The notes under the pieces: generated by a model | Databases searched by the model: none | What the model was told of the DNA's origin: nothing | The model's input: only the letters and a program-made list of their open reading frames with translations | Part shown: positions 29,263 to 40,918 of the stretch, in pieces | Position numbering within the stretch: position 1 is the stretch's first letter | Layout of the letters: each line of letters opens with the position of its first letter | Assembly: GCA_030323885.1 (NCBI GenBank) | Contig: CM059198.1 | Coordinates: 79,429,911 to 79,493,910, forward strand | Length of the DNA stretch: 64,000 nucleotides | DNA from: Branchipolynoe longqiensis | Lineage: Eukaryota > Annelida > Polychaeta > Phyllodocida > Polynoidae | Reading direction: 5' to 3' | Position numbers and translations under genes: made by a program

Positions 29263-32200
29263 TTAACGGTCGCTCGACCCGGCGCTTGGTTCACCGCGGG
29301 TGGTGGAAACCAACAGCTGTGTCTTTTCCGGAGATTGCGCCATATCGGGTTTCCGCGCCGAGTCGGCGTTAATTAATTTATCGCCGTCTTGGCTATCTGG
29401 CGGAATCCGCCCGGTGTACAATTTCAAACGGCCTGTATTTGATTTACGAGCGGCTGATAACGCCGTCTTAATTATAACCGTCGTATCGGATATGACCTCA
29501 GTAATCTCCCAAGGCCCGACCCAGTTTGGTGCGAGTTTAATGTGTGCCGTGGGAGCATGGTATCTTAACACCAAGTCACCCACTGCAAACCGTGGGAAGT
29601 CCGCATTCCCATAAGAATTTTTATTTCTTTGAATACTTTTCTCTGTGCTATTACGCACCCTGCCATACGCATTGTGGAAACAACATTCCAACCATCGGAC
29701 GAAAGCCGGTGTGCAAGCGTCGTCTGAATGTTTGTCTAACACTCCGAATTGCAAATCACATGGTAGGCGCAATTCTTCCCCAAACACTAGCGTATTGGGA
29801 GTAACCCCGGTAGCGGCGTGTATTGTGCAATTATATGCGTGTGCTACATACTTAGCATGTAAATCCCAATCGCTCTGATCTTCATTGACCATGCAGGCCA
29901 GAGCAGAAATTAAGGTCCGATTAAATCGTTCAACCAAACCATTGGATCTGGGACAGTAAGGGTTCGTGCGGGTTTTATAGCAGCCTATCAGTTTGAGCAT
30001 AGTCTGGAATAATTCCGACTCGAACTCCCTGCCCTGATCTGAGTGTAATATAAGGGGAGCCCCGAAAATCAGTATCCAGTTATCCACCAATGCTTGCGTG
30101 GCCACTGCCGCCGTTTGGTTACATAATGGGTAGACTTGTACATATTTTGTAAAGTGGTCCTGTACTACCAACATCACCAAATTATCCCGGTTAGTGCGCT
30201 TAAATCCTGAGACGAAGTCACAGGATAGGCGCCCCCAACGTTGGCCTGTCATTTGTTGCTGCAACGGCATTTTAGCCATTCCCAGCCCTGGTTTAATGAG
30301 TGCGCATCTCGGGCAGGATTTAACCCAATCGCGCACCCGCGAATTCATGCCTGGCCAGTAATATCGCGTGCGTATTTTGTCTAGGGTTCTCTCCCTTCCA
30401 AAATGCGCAGCGGTGGGATGGCTGTGGCAGAATATTAATATGTCCTCTCGTAAGAGGAAAGGTATAACGAGTTGTTGATGAGTTATGAGAGAATGGGGGT
30501 CGAGCGCATTCCTGCATAACACCCCATTCACTACAGTTAACTGTTCCCATTGGTTTAACAATTTAATAGTTTCTGTATTCTCCGCTCTTACGAGATCCTT
30601 AGGAGGTCTCACCGTATGCGCATTTAACAAAGAAATAACGGTGGAGCATGTCACATCTGCTGCCTGAGCCTGACGCAATTCATTTTGTGTCCAGAAATGG
30701 AAGCTATTTTCCTCATCAGGAGTCTGACGTGAGGATGCAACCACCGCTGTATGAGCCTCACAATCGTCACATTCCGGTATGCCACAACGACGTACAGGAA
30801 TGCGACTAAGCGCGTCAGCGTTAATATGTTGAGAGCCGGGTCGATAAGTAATTTGCGTGTTGGTGAGGCCAAATTCAGACAACCAAGCCAACCAACGCCC
30901 TATCATACCCTCAGCCTCTTTAAAATTTAGTAACCATTTTAATGAATGATGGTCAGTACGGATCTGGAATTCAGAATCCCAAAAATAATGACGCCATTTT
31001 TTAGTGTATACGACTATCGCCATTAACTCCCTTTTTGTCGTAAAATAACGCCGTTGACAGGCACTGAGCCTATTGCTGGCAAAGGTAATGGGTACTTCAA
31101 CCTCGTCTTGCACCTGACTTAATGCGCCTGCTATGGCAAATGCGCTAGCGTCAGTGTCCAAGATAAATTGTCCACTAGGCCATGGGTACCCTAGTACTGG
31201 TGTATCGGCGAAAAGTCGTTTTAGGTCAATGAACGCATTTTCCTGTGGTATACCCCATGCAAACATTTGCGTGCTGACATTAGCCACATCCTGTATGGAA
31301 GCGACTACATCGGCAAAATGGGGAATGAAATCTCGATAATAGGAAGCAAATCCGAGCAAACTTTTTGTCTCTTTAGGAGACTTAGGCGCTGGCCAATTGG
31401 TTATAGCCTCAATCTTTTTAGGATCAGCTTTTATACCCTCACTAGACACAATTCTACCAAAATATTCAGTTTCCTTACGGAATAGATGACATTTGGACGG
31501 TTTAAGTTTTAATTTAAATTTGCGAAGTCTTAGAAAAACTTCTCGTAAATGCGAACGACATGTGGAAACGGTGTCACCGAATATTATAATGTCGTCTAAG
31601 TATACCAAACAGTGAGTAAACAGTAGACCGTTTAACATTTCTGCCATCATTTTCTCAAAGGTGGCGGGAGCATTACATAGACCAAAGGGCATTACCTTCC
31701 ACTCATATAGACCTATATGAGTTGTGAAAGCAGTTTTCTCCCGATCATCGTGTTGCATCGCGACTTGATGGTATCCAGATTGGAGATCCAAAGTGCAGAA
31801 CCACTTATTTCCTCCCAGACTATCCAAGCTCTCGTCTATCCGCGGTAACGGGTACGCATTTTTCCGCGTCATAGCATTTAACTTGCGATAATCTATACAA
31901 AATCGCCACGTCCCATCCTTTTTTGTAACAAGGTGGACGGGCGAACTATAAGGACTTGTACTATCCGTAATGATCCCTGCCGCCAACATTTTGGCAACCT
32001 CGTCCTCCAGGGCTTGTTTCTTGGAGTCCATTAGCCTACGGTATGGTATCCTAAAGGGGGCGTTGTCACCGACATCGATATGGTGTTGTACGACATCGGT
32101 CCACCCCAGTTTAGCATCCGGTTTCGCGAATATATCGCAAAATTCGAAGAGGAATTCTGCGATTCTCTTTTTATCTTCCGCGTGCTCCAAATGCGTGGCC

Positions 32201-32334
32201 TCCGCCATGGATAATATGAAGTCAGGAATTTGCGGCAGGCCCGCAAATTGCGTTCTGTCAACAGGAACAACCGGTTCTGGGGATCCTCCAAATCCCTCCA
32301 CGCCGCGTTCTCTTTTTAGTAAGTCGAACACCAT
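29263..32334 (-). CDS. Pol of gypsy 1: RT-RNase H-integrase
   Basis: 1023 codons without a stop. RT: FCIDYRKLN, TLDLQSGYHQV, MPFGLCNAPATF and catalytic YLDD (about 31597). RNase H: DTDAS, KRELMAIV, RTDHHSLKWL. Integrase: an HHCC finger (H..H in CHSHPTAAH, then CPRC); then SCDF, HSDQGREF and the E of VERFNR forming the DDE triad. A GPF-like module (NWVGPWEI) closes the protein. Reverse transcription and cDNA integration functions look complete. ATG 32334 is the first in frame. The frame is shared with the protease but separated by about 165 bp containing stops. Confidence 0.92.
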   Translation of the reverse strand: MVFDLLKRERGVEGFGGSPEPVVPVDRTQFAGLPQIPDFILSMAEATHLEHAEDKKRIAEFLFEFCDIFAKPDAKLGWTDVVQHHIDVGDNAPFRIPYRRLMDSKKQALEDEVAKMLAAGIITDSTSPYSSPVHLVTKKDGTWRFCIDYRKLNAMTRKNAYPLPRIDESLDSLGGNKWFCTLDLQSGYHQVAMQHDDREKTAFTTHIGLYEWKVMPFGLCNAPATFEKMMAEMLNGLLFTHCLVYLDDIIIFGDTVSTCRSHLREVFLRLRKFKLKLKPSKCHLFRKETEYFGRIVSSEGIKADPKKIEAITNWPAPKSPKETKSLLGFASYYRDFIPHFADVVASIQDVANVSTQMFAWGIPQENAFIDLKRLFADTPVLGYPWPSGQFILDTDASAFAIAGALSQVQDEVEVPITFASNRLSACQRRYFTTKRELMAIVVYTKKWRHYFWDSEFQIRTDHHSLKWLLNFKEAEGMIGRWLAWLSEFGLTNTQITYRPGSQHINADALSRIPVRRCGIPECDDCEAHTAVVASSRQTPDEENSFHFWTQNELRQAQAADVTCSTVISLLNAHTVRPPKDLVRAENTETIKLLNQWEQLTVVNGVLCRNALDPHSLITHQQLVIPFLLREDILIFCHSHPTAAHFGRERTLDKIRTRYYWPGMNSRVRDWVKSCPRCALIKPGLGMAKMPLQQQMTGQRWGRLSCDFVSGFKRTNRDNLVMLVVQDHFTKYVQVYPLCNQTAAVATQALVDNWILIFGAPLILHSDQGREFESELFQTMLKLIGCYKTRTNPYCPRSNGLVERFNRTLISALACMVNEDQSDWDLHAKYVAHAYNCTIHAATGVTPNTLVFGEELRLPCDLQFGVLDKHSDDACTPAFVRWLECCFHNAYGRVRNSTEKSIQRNKNSYGNADFPRFAVGDLVLRYHAPTAHIKLAPNWVGPWEITEVISDTTVIIKTALSAARKSNTGRLKLYTGRIPPDSQDGDKLINADSARKPDMAQSPEKTQLLVSTTRGEPSAGSSDR

Positions 32335-32499
32335 GGCGGCCGTGAGGGATATTTATGGAACCTATGCGATCTGCCCAGTAGGCGTTGCCATACCTACGCC
32401 TTCGCCGCTAAATGGACTCACACACAATCGTCGTAGTGTGCCACAGCGGTAATCACAGCACCTTCTGAACCACAAAATTAATGAGGGATCCGCTCTTTT

Positions 32500-33330
32500 C
32501 TAGTCTGTGACTCCCTTCGAAAGTGAGCACTTTTCTTCAGGGTCGGGTTCAATTAAGCACTGACCCTTCCCTTCTATATGTCTGGTTGAAATTAATGCCG
32601 CCACCGTTTGGTGCGCATTTAATGTAACATCTTCTGCCAGGCACGCAAGACCGCAGTCTGTTCGTAGCTGACAGTGTGTGACCAAGTTATATGGTTGCAG
32701 AATTTCCAGCAGCCCATTATGTGGTGAGAGACTGGCTTCATAAAATGACATCCAATCGCTCCCCAGAATACCATCCTCTGGTATGTCCACTATCAATACG
32801 GATGAGTAAAATATCTGATTGGCGATACCCAACGGGATATCAGTACAACCAAATTGTGGGATTACTAGTCCCGTTACACTTAAAGGCCTCACGTCGGAGA
32901 CCAAATTACGCGTATTCAGGTTGAGATTATCAAAGAATCCCTTTCCTATCACGGACATGGCCGCCCCGGTATCAATAAGGAAGAATCCATTGGATTCTCT
33001 AATGTTGATGGGGACATACCATCTTTTCCCATTCAGTGGGAAAATGTTCATGGCGAACTGGTCTCTGTCATCCACGTTGTGTAGGTTTAGTCCAGTTCTC
33101 TCTAAAATATAGTCCATACACGGATCAGACTCAGGGCTGCGCGCATTTTGCGCGCACATTGATCGCATTCCAGCCAAGAAAACCTGGCGGACGCCGATAG
33201 TACATGTAGACGGTGTAGACACACTGTGCACATTGCACGCATCTGATGGGAGATTGTGCGCAAGGGGTTTAGCACAACTCTCAACAGATGCGCTGGGAAG
33301 ATTTCCCCGTACAATAATAGCTGACAACAC
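32500..33330 (-). CDS. Aspartic protease region of gypsy 1
   Basis: 277 codons with no canonical ATG at the 5' end, so it is probably made as a Gag-Pro frameshift product (gag ends at 33351 in another frame). The active site is LIDTGAAMSVIG and the flap-side motif ILGSDW is present, as in retropepsins that cleave Gag and Pol. It ends at TAG 32500-32502, before the RT frame. Confidence 0.75.
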   Translation of the reverse strand: MLSAIIVRGNLPSASVESCAKPLAHNLPSDACNVHSVSTPSTCTIGVRQVFLAGMRSMCAQNARSPESDPCMDYILERTGLNLHNVDDRDQFAMNIFPLNGKRWYVPINIRESNGFFLIDTGAAMSVIGKGFFDNLNLNTRNLVSDVRPLSVTGLVIPQFGCTDIPLGIANQIFYSSVLIVDIPEDGILGSDWMSFYEASLSPHNGLLEILQPYNLVTHCQLRTDCGLACLAEDVTLNAHQTVAALISTRHIEGKGQCLIEPDPEEKCSLSKGVTD

Positions 33331-33350
33331 TTCCGGCGTTGCAGCTGGTA

Positions 33351-35330
33351 CTAATTTAAAAAATCAGTATCGGCTAAGAACTCGGGAGATCCCGATTCAT
33401 GGTGTATGGCAGCAACAGCGCTATGGTTAGGCGCGAATTGCTTGCCTGTGGGCGCAATTTGCTTGCTCCCATGTACGTTGTTAGTGACAGGGCGCGCGAT
33501 TCGCGTATTATCGCGCGCATTATTTTTGCCGCTGGCTGCCCGTAGCCGGGCCAATAGTTCTGGTACATGGCGCGAATTATCGCACCCGTTACGGACTCCA
33601 TCCACCATAGCCTGCTCTAAGGAACGAGGCTGTGACAAAGGACACTCATACGCCATGTGACCAAAGTCCCGGCATCTAAAACATTCAATCCTCCCGGAAG
33701 TCCGAGAGCGATTCGGGCGGTTCGGTTGAAACGCCCTTTGCGATCTACCCTGCAAATCAGGGTTAAAGTGTGGACGCCTATTTGGCCATTCACGCTTGTT
33801 AGCGTTACCCTGTTGGGTATTCTGTGAAGGGTGCCCGTTATAGGCGCAAATTCCTGTATCCACTGTATCATATGGATTGTCGTACAGCAAGTCTGTCACG
33901 GCGGAAGTAATTTCCGCCACCGTGCAGTTACGTGGGGTCATACGCGCTTTTGCCGCGTGATCCCTTAACATTTGATAAATATCCTCCATGGTGTGTCTAC
34001 CCGTAGACCATTGCTTTAAAATCATGTCGCGTTCCTCCCGGTCGCGCAAACCATGAATGAACACTGCCACTGTTTTGCGCGCGATTAAATCGCGCGACAT
34101 TCCACATCCTTGTCCAGCTTTCCTGGCCTCAGACTCTAGCATCATCCCGTAGTAGATGGAATTTGCCGAGTCTGACGGACGTTGGAATCTCTTCTCAAAG
34201 AGTTCCCATTTCGATAAGGGATCCATTCCCTGGAATTGCCAAGCCAGCGCTTCCACCAATTCATCTAAGGTGGCGCAATTATCTTGCTCCCACCTATCCA
34301 CAGCCAACTGACCTGGACCATCTTGTAACAAGTGGATCAGGCGCGTGAGCACAGTGGTCTCATTCCACCGGTTCACGGACATCGCCTTACTAAATTTTTC
34401 CCACCAAGTCTCCCAGTCTTGGTTTATTCCGTCAAACGGGGGAACTTCCACAGCCCTAACCCTTGCGGGCTGGTACTGCTCTTGCACGCTTATATTTCGG
34501 TCGCGCAAATACAGGGATCGGTATACTGCTGAGGCACCGATCCCAGGGGTGATAGTGGATGCCTCCATTACTGCCCGGCGAATGGCTGGGTTCGTCTTAA
34601 TGAGTTCCCGTTCTGCACCGGTGTAGCGGTATGCAGCAAAAGAGTCGGCGCTCGCGTTTTGCGCGCAGTCGTCGACGGGCGTATTCTGCCTCGCTGGAGG
34701 TGAGGGAGCCGTGCGCGCACAGCCTCCCGCGTTAGACGCGTTCACATTGGCGCTGATAGGAGGGCCAAGCTTTGCTTGCCGTTGGATTGCTTTTAACACT
34801 TCCTCAGAACCCCCCGGGTTTTGCTGCGCTTTTATATCGCCCCCAGCAAATTGTTGCCATTGGGCATTCAGCTCATTTTCGCGCGTGAGGATTTCCCTCT
34901 CGCGCTTTTGTAACGCATTTAGTTGCTCCCGTTGCACGGAATGTTGCGCGGCAGGTATCATGTACGACAAGTCCATGACTGGGGGCGGAAGAGACAGGGT
35001 CGGAGTAGCACCCGTCCTCTCTTTCGGAAGGAAAGAGAAGAGGCTGCCGTCCTCGCGAGTGACCTGTAAGGACATTTGCGCGCCTTTGGCGGCTTCAGGA
35101 TTTTGCGCGGGCGCAAATTGCGTATCAACTACAGCTTTTCCAGGAGTTCCTGGATTAGCCGTTACAGTAAGGGGCGAAACCCCGGCAGGTGGGACTGGGT
35201 CCGCCATCACGGTAAGGGGGGATACCCCGAGACTTCGAACACTGTCCGAATCTGTTATGGAGACGCCGTCCAAAGATTGCGCCTCCCCATCGCCCTTTTC
35301 CTCCCCCCAGATGCTGCCGAGCGCAAGCAA
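33351..35330 (-). CDS. Gag of gypsy 1
   Basis: 659 codons from ATG 35330. A long, proline-rich N-terminal region and a coiled helix (KREREILTRENELNAQ) precede the capsid-like core (WETWWEKFSKAM...FEKRFQRPSDS). The C-terminus has one CCHC knuckle, C-x2-C-x4-H-x4-C (CFRCRDFGHMAYEC). The DNA is unusually rich in GCGC words, which sets it apart from pol. Confidence 0.85.
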   Translation of the reverse strand: MLALGSIWGEEKGDGEAQSLDGVSITDSDSVRSLGVSPLTVMADPVPPAGVSPLTVTANPGTPGKAVVDTQFAPAQNPEAAKGAQMSLQVTREDGSLFSFLPKERTGATPTLSLPPPVMDLSYMIPAAQHSVQREQLNALQKREREILTRENELNAQWQQFAGGDIKAQQNPGGSEEVLKAIQRQAKLGPPISANVNASNAGGCARTAPSPPARQNTPVDDCAQNASADSFAAYRYTGAERELIKTNPAIRRAVMEASTITPGIGASAVYRSLYLRDRNISVQEQYQPARVRAVEVPPFDGINQDWETWWEKFSKAMSVNRWNETTVLTRLIHLLQDGPGQLAVDRWEQDNCATLDELVEALAWQFQGMDPLSKWELFEKRFQRPSDSANSIYYGMMLESEARKAGQGCGMSRDLIARKTVAVFIHGLRDREERDMILKQWSTGRHTMEDIYQMLRDHAAKARMTPRNCTVAEITSAVTDLLYDNPYDTVDTGICAYNGHPSQNTQQGNANKREWPNRRPHFNPDLQGRSQRAFQPNRPNRSRTSGRIECFRCRDFGHMAYECPLSQPRSLEQAMVDGVRNGCDNSRHVPELLARLRAASGKNNARDNTRIARPVTNNVHGSKQIAPTGKQFAPNHSAVAAIHHESGSPEFLADTDFLN

Positions 35331-35339
35331 CTGCGGCGG

Positions 35340-37026
35340 GCGGAAATAGGGCCTTCACCAGGTTCCTTCCGCCTTGCCAGTTCGCGAGCCTTAGCCTATG
35401 CGAGCCTAGGCGACTGGCTTCTGGAACCACCTAAACTGAAAGAAATTCCAAATTTCGCTGATATCAAAAAAAATAAAAACCCAAAACAATGTACTAAAAT
35501 TTATGAAAATTGCTCCGAAAATTGTACGAATAAAAGGAGAATGAATAGAAATGAGCAACTGAAATAAATTAATCGCTCTATGCCCAGATAGAACAATTCC
35601 TTGATTTCAGTTATTTTCTCGCTATCACCAACGGTTAATTATAGAAATACGCGAAATTTAGAAGATCCTAATGAAAATTTGAACAAAAAGAAAGATGCCG
35701 AATAAGAAGGAGATTTAAGAAATAAAGGTTAATGAAAGAGCTATTAGACGTAAATACAGGAAAAAGAGTGAAAAAGCTAGCACGTAACGAAAACCGACCA
35801 AACAGTCTGGCAGACGTTGACACACTGCCCTAATGTTCCAATAACGCTTTCTGACGTCGTCTCCTGTGCCAGCGACGCGCGATGTCGCTAGGTAACGATG
35901 GAACTAAGAAAAACATGCGGCTAGCACAAGCAAACTGCGAAGATTCACTAAAAATAGGCCGGCATTTAATGTCGGAGAACCGCAGCAGCAATTTTAATTT
36001 AAAACTCTAACCAAATATAATGCACGTATAGCCTAATATCGGGATAGCTAGTCCACGTCCTGTACGCCTCCTCTAGTCGGAGCGACACAAGGGTACGCCA
36101 TTATTGTGCATCTAACGCTCCTCAGGCCACGATTTGCGCCGATGTTTTAACCGCGGATTCAAGGCTCGCCCCTCGCTGGTTGTTTAAACTACTAATTAAT
36201 TAAGCCTAGCCGCAAAATATAACAAGTATACCACGTGGGTCAAGTCACCATTCGCAATGATGCTGCCCCGGTACGCCGTAAACTATCAATATCACGTCAT
36301 GGAACATGAAGACAGTGACCGTGTGTCGCTGTCACAATGCGTACGCGCTGTCACTTCTGACAACACACCGTTTTTTTTTTATTAGATTCGCGTATCGAAA
36401 GATTGCTGGACCCGGATGTGCTTCCTTCTCCCTAGCCCACGTCTATCCGAGGCTTATACCTCGGGAAAACAACAGTTATCCATCATCTATACCCAGGTAA
36501 GACTCGTATAACTATACTATACATACATATAAAATAGAAGAGAGTGATCTCAGATTTACATCTGCCATATGGAGGCATTGGTACAAACTACTGTATGTAG
36601 ACCAACATTTTGATATTGGTTAGTGTGGTAGTATTCATACTATTACTTATATCCTATTCACATTAATTTTTCTATCTACCTACTATGGACCCAATTATGT
36701 AACTACCATAGTCCTGAGTCTGAAATAAAGAATTGAATGAATGAATATACATATACATACATATACATACATACACATAACATTATCTGATGCATAATCC
36801 CCACGAATATGGCATTTCTTGCTGGTACAGCAACATTAATAAAAACTTACTCTGTATATTATTGCATTTATATTTCATTTATTTTATTGTTGGTTATCAC
36901 ATTTCATTTATATTTATATTATTTGAGTTGAGGCCTGGTGCCGGGAGTCTCGGCGCCGCGAGGCCGGGAAGCCGGGATTCCCGGCGCCGATAGGCTGCCG
37001 TCTCCTCCCCCCCCCCAAAACACAAA
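35340..37026. other. No gene seen; possible 5' leader/LTR region
   Basis: Upstream of gypsy 1. No repeat of the other side was found. 36725-36760 ends in AATAAAGAATTGAATGAATG, the look of a CR1/L2-type LINE 3' tail. 36930-37000 is GC-rich (GGCGCCG words) and partly self-complementary. Confidence 0.4.
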
Positions 37027-38265
37027 CCCCCTATGCCTATTATAAATGTTATACATATACATATATATACATACATATACATACATATATATCCATATAC
37101 ATACATATACATACATATATATTAACAAACATATACATATATATATATACATACACACATATGCATACATATACATCTATATATATATACATATGCAGAC
37201 ATATATACATGACTATATATATATGCATATAAATACATATTGTATTTAGAGATGACTGCATCACATATCTTAGAGTGGTCCTCCATTTGTCACTGCTAAG
37301 TTAATCCATATGTAGTCTGTGTCACTATCCAGACTTATTGCAACAATGCAAGGGGCCTAAGCTCTGACACTTTCACACTCAGATTTTAACCAAACACTGC
37401 CATTACCCTAAATAATATTCCATTTATATTGTATTTATTTTATTTTTGATTATGCATGCACATGTACACATACACATACTTTTAAAGTTATATGTATATA
37501 TGCATATATACACATACATATGTATGTATTATATATAATATATGCATAATATTGCAATATGAGATGAAGAATAACTTACCAGTGTTCCTAAATGTAAGGA
37601 TGACTGTGCCAGAGCCTTCACAATGGTAATCCATTTGCAAGTAGCAAGTTGACTGTTGTGTAGTGTGTGCCTTCATAAATATGTGTGTGCAGTGCACTGT
37701 GTCACACCCTTATAAACCAAATCCAATCCACTCTCACACCTATTCAAAGGGCATAAGCTCTGACACATTCACACTCAGCGAGCTCAGCTGCCAGTGGAGG
37801 TGCAGCCCAGAGAACCATTAGCAACCTGAGGTGTGAAAGCTTTCCTTGGCAGTTTTTGGTTAAAATCTGAGTGTTAAAGTGTCAGAGCTTAGGCCCCTTG
37901 CAATAAGTGTGAGAGTGAAACAGACTACACATGGGTAAACTTACCAGTGACAAATGGAGGACCACTCTACAATATATGATGCAGTCATCTCTAAATACAG
38001 TATGTATTCACATATATATATATAATTATGTAGTCACATATATATACATGTATACATATATGTAGATGTGAATGCATGTATATATAGACATATATACACA
38101 TAGGTGCATATGTAATATATATATATATGCATATACACATATGTATATATGTATATTTATATGTATACACATGTATGTGTATATGTATATTTATATATAT
38201 ATATCCGTATATATATATATATTTTTTATATATATATATATACATGTATATGTACATCTAGAAAT
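37027..38265. mobile_element. Foldback element 2, long inverted repeats
   Basis: Left arm about 37027-37415 and right arm about 37855-38265 are inverted copies: TTTAGAGATGACTGCATCA at 37247 against its complement at about 37978, and AGTGGTCCTCCATTTGTCAC at 37273 against 37951. The outer parts of both arms are (TATACA)n microsatellites, so the true ends are uncertain. No ORF. Confidence 0.75.
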
Positions 38266-38316
38266 AATGCCAATAATAATTAAAATAATATGGTAATAAT
38301 AATGACAATAATAATG

Positions 38317-38443
38317 AAGCATGTTGGCCGAGGCTAACATGTATAATTTGCGAACGAGGCAATCTCCCTTTGTTTACCTCACGCCTTCTTTCACAGTTTC
38401 AAGTCAGTCTACCTGGCTGCCTCTTACTGTTCACTTCGCTTCC
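38317..38443 (+). repeat. A repeat of YR element 4 (left end)
   Basis: Runs from AAGCATGTTGGCCGAGGC to TGTTCACTTCGCTTCC; repeated at 45231-45350 and 46530-46654. Confidence 0.85.
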
Positions 38444-38919
38444 ACTCTCTACCTTGGTGCCTCTCGCTCTTCATTTTCGTTTCCGATTCTATGGACGTGA
38501 TAAGTATCCTGTGCCACTCGCTGTTTTGTTGTCATGTTATGCGTGATAGTGATACTGACAGATAGTACACGCCTTTGTTTTTATGGCTCCGCCGACGAGG
38601 AAGCGCCGGTGTCGGCCGCCGCTGTCATACCGCCTTCGCTTCGGAGGATGTGTGCGAGTGGTGGCGCAGTTTTATAGAAATATACCATAAAGGGAAGTAT
38701 ATTTATGGAATAATTTTACACGATTGTTTATTAATATGTGAGATTATTTGCTATAACATTGGTCTTCATTACGACGTTTTAATGGAATTATTCGTGTTAA
38801 TATGATTCGGGTTCCGTACAGAACGTTTGACGAAGCACCGTCGTGACAGTGAGAGTGTCACTTACCTCTGTCACGTATGGTCACTTTGACAGTTATCTGG
38901 AACTCTAACGTAGTGATTC

Positions 38920-39257
38920 TCACAAATAATAGATTTGCTGTCAGTATTGACTCTACTAATTAACGGACTTTCATCGAAGTACTGTAACTATTATTCTTTT
39001 ATTTGATTAACTTTGCTCCATTCTCCATATCCTGGTGACAGTAATTATTGTCTCTGTTAAAATATACGTTCAGCCAAGTCACAGTGCTATACCAGTGGGC
39101 TATGATAACTGCGTAGCGAACTGTCCTTATCTAATATGCCATTAAGTTTTGCTCTTAATAATTGGAATTTTCTTGTATCAGTGATTACTACTACTCGCTT
39201 GTCTATAGAATTCTAAGTTATGAAGTCATGCTCACAAATGACAGAATCTGGTGTCAG
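38920..39257 (+). repeat. Leader tandem repeats of YR element 4
   Basis: CACAAAT..AGA.TTGCTGTCAG-type units occur near 38926, 39233, 43927 and 44038, each followed by ATTGACT. The leader is thus built from diverged tandem units, later opened by insertions. Confidence 0.6.
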
Positions 39258-40918
39258 TAATGGCCAACTACTTAACTAATAGGAAACAATGCGCAAAACT
39301 TAATGACACTGTGTCAACCATCAGGACTATTAAAACTGGAGTTCCGCAGGGTTCAACCCTGGGCCCCCTTCTGTTTTTAATCTTTATAAATGATTTACCC
39401 CAAGTATCAGAGGATGCAACATTCACATTATTTGCAGACGATGCAGCACTCACAGTACACAATAAAGATTTCCAAATAGCAACCGATCAGGTTCGGACAG
39501 TGCTGACCAGGGTTAACCTGTGGTGTAGTGAAAACAAACTATCCCTTAACACCAATAAAACTGAGTTTGTCATTTATGGCACCAAAGCAAGGAAGGCAAG
39601 GGCACAACCCATAACACTGCATATTGGCGGAAATCAAATTAAGGAGGCAAGTGCATACAGTGATTGATTCTACCTTAAATGGGAATCAACAGCTGGCTAG
39701 ACTAACTCAATCATTGGCACTAAAAATGACTACAATCAGGAAGATGCGGAGCTTCATAAGCGAAAACACTGCCCTACTGCTGTATAAATCAACAGTTCTA
39801 CCAATAATAGACTATAATGATATAATTTATGGATTGCTCACAAAGCAGCAACTGACTAAGCTACAAAGGATCCAAAACCGGGCGTTAAGAACAATTTATT
39901 GGGGCAAAACACTAAGTGTACAGGAAATGCATGACAAAGCAAACCTAGATTACCTAATGGTTAGAAGAGATTCACATCTCCTATCACTTATGTACAGAAG
40001 AGCCAGAGATACCCAATATATAGAAAACACAAAAAGGAATACTAGACGGGCTGATTCCACTCTACTCAAAGTCCCCAAGCCTTCCACAAACAAACTAATT
40101 AAAGCACCAATTTACAAAGGCAGCATGATGTGGAACAACCTACCAACCAGAACCAGGGCAGCATCCTCTTACCTAGAATTTAAAAACTCACTAAGAGTAC
40201 ATCGGATTGGGCAGGCCCTTATGCAGTTGCAGTAAAGTATGTTCCATGGCGTCACCATACCGTAAGTGGCAGACCACCAAACCCTCAGCCTCGGTTTCTC
40301 CCCCCCCCCCCCAGCCCCCACTTTTTTAATTTGTTGCTGTTCCTCTGTTATCTCCAGTCAACCATATACGATGACAGAGACAGTCCAGGTAAAAATGTAA
40401 AATTTAAGACCTAAATGCACTGGGATTGGTCCCACTGCTTCACTGGTCACAGATGGTCCAGTGTATTATTAACAACCCCACCCCAACAACATAATTCATA
40501 AACTCACATAACTAGCTACATTAGAGTTACACTAGAATTTTCCTAACAAACCAACATTTATATACCGCTTGCCTAACTGCAACTGAACATTAAAACTTAC
40601 TACAAGTTTACCAACTGAATACAGAAGATAACTTCTGCTTACATTCTAAATACTATGTAAATACTCACATTGATCTGACTAATATTGATCTGGTTATATG
40701 ACACTACTGTACCATATTGTTATGGAACTTTTGGGTTTCAGAATTTCATTGTGTTACATGGTGCAAATTGTCTATTCAACAGGTATTGTACACCTTATTC
40801 TATATACCTTTTGTGTAAATAACCCTGAATTGAAAAATGGCTGGAAGACCAGTGCTTCGGCACTGACAAAAGAATTATTCAGCAGAATAAACATATTTAC
40901 AACAACAACAAACAAAAA
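39258..40918 (+). pseudogene. CR1/Jockey-like LINE RT fragment
   Basis: 5'-truncated RT palm and thumb: GVPQGSTLGPLLF, LFADDAAL (catalytic FADD) and SENKLSLNTNKTEF. A small deletion near 39660 shifts the frame. The C-terminal region continues from 39624 to 40235 (PIIDYNDIIYG, QRIQNRALR...). The 3' end has an ACAACAACAAAC-type tail. Flanking leader sequence of YR element 4 resumes at about 40919, so the LINE inserted into that element. The RT is a LINE RT, not that of the host YR element. Confidence 0.8.

Larger units (their letters stand above)
29263..35330 (-). mobile_element. Ty3/gypsy retrotransposon 1 (coding region)
   Basis: Gag, protease and RT-RNase H-integrase lie in the usual order on the minus strand with very few breaks. 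I found no direct repeat pair in 28600-29260 and 35400-36480 that would be its LTRs, so its ends are undefined. It is a different family from the element at 50341. Confidence 0.85.

Noticed and set aside
36204..36221. AAAATATAACA shared with about 29180 as a possible LTR end of gypsy 1
   Set aside because: The surrounding sequence does not align; an 11-bp AT-rich match is expected by chance.
37046..38296. Tyr/Ile-rich frames
   Set aside because: Microsatellite translations in foldback element 2.
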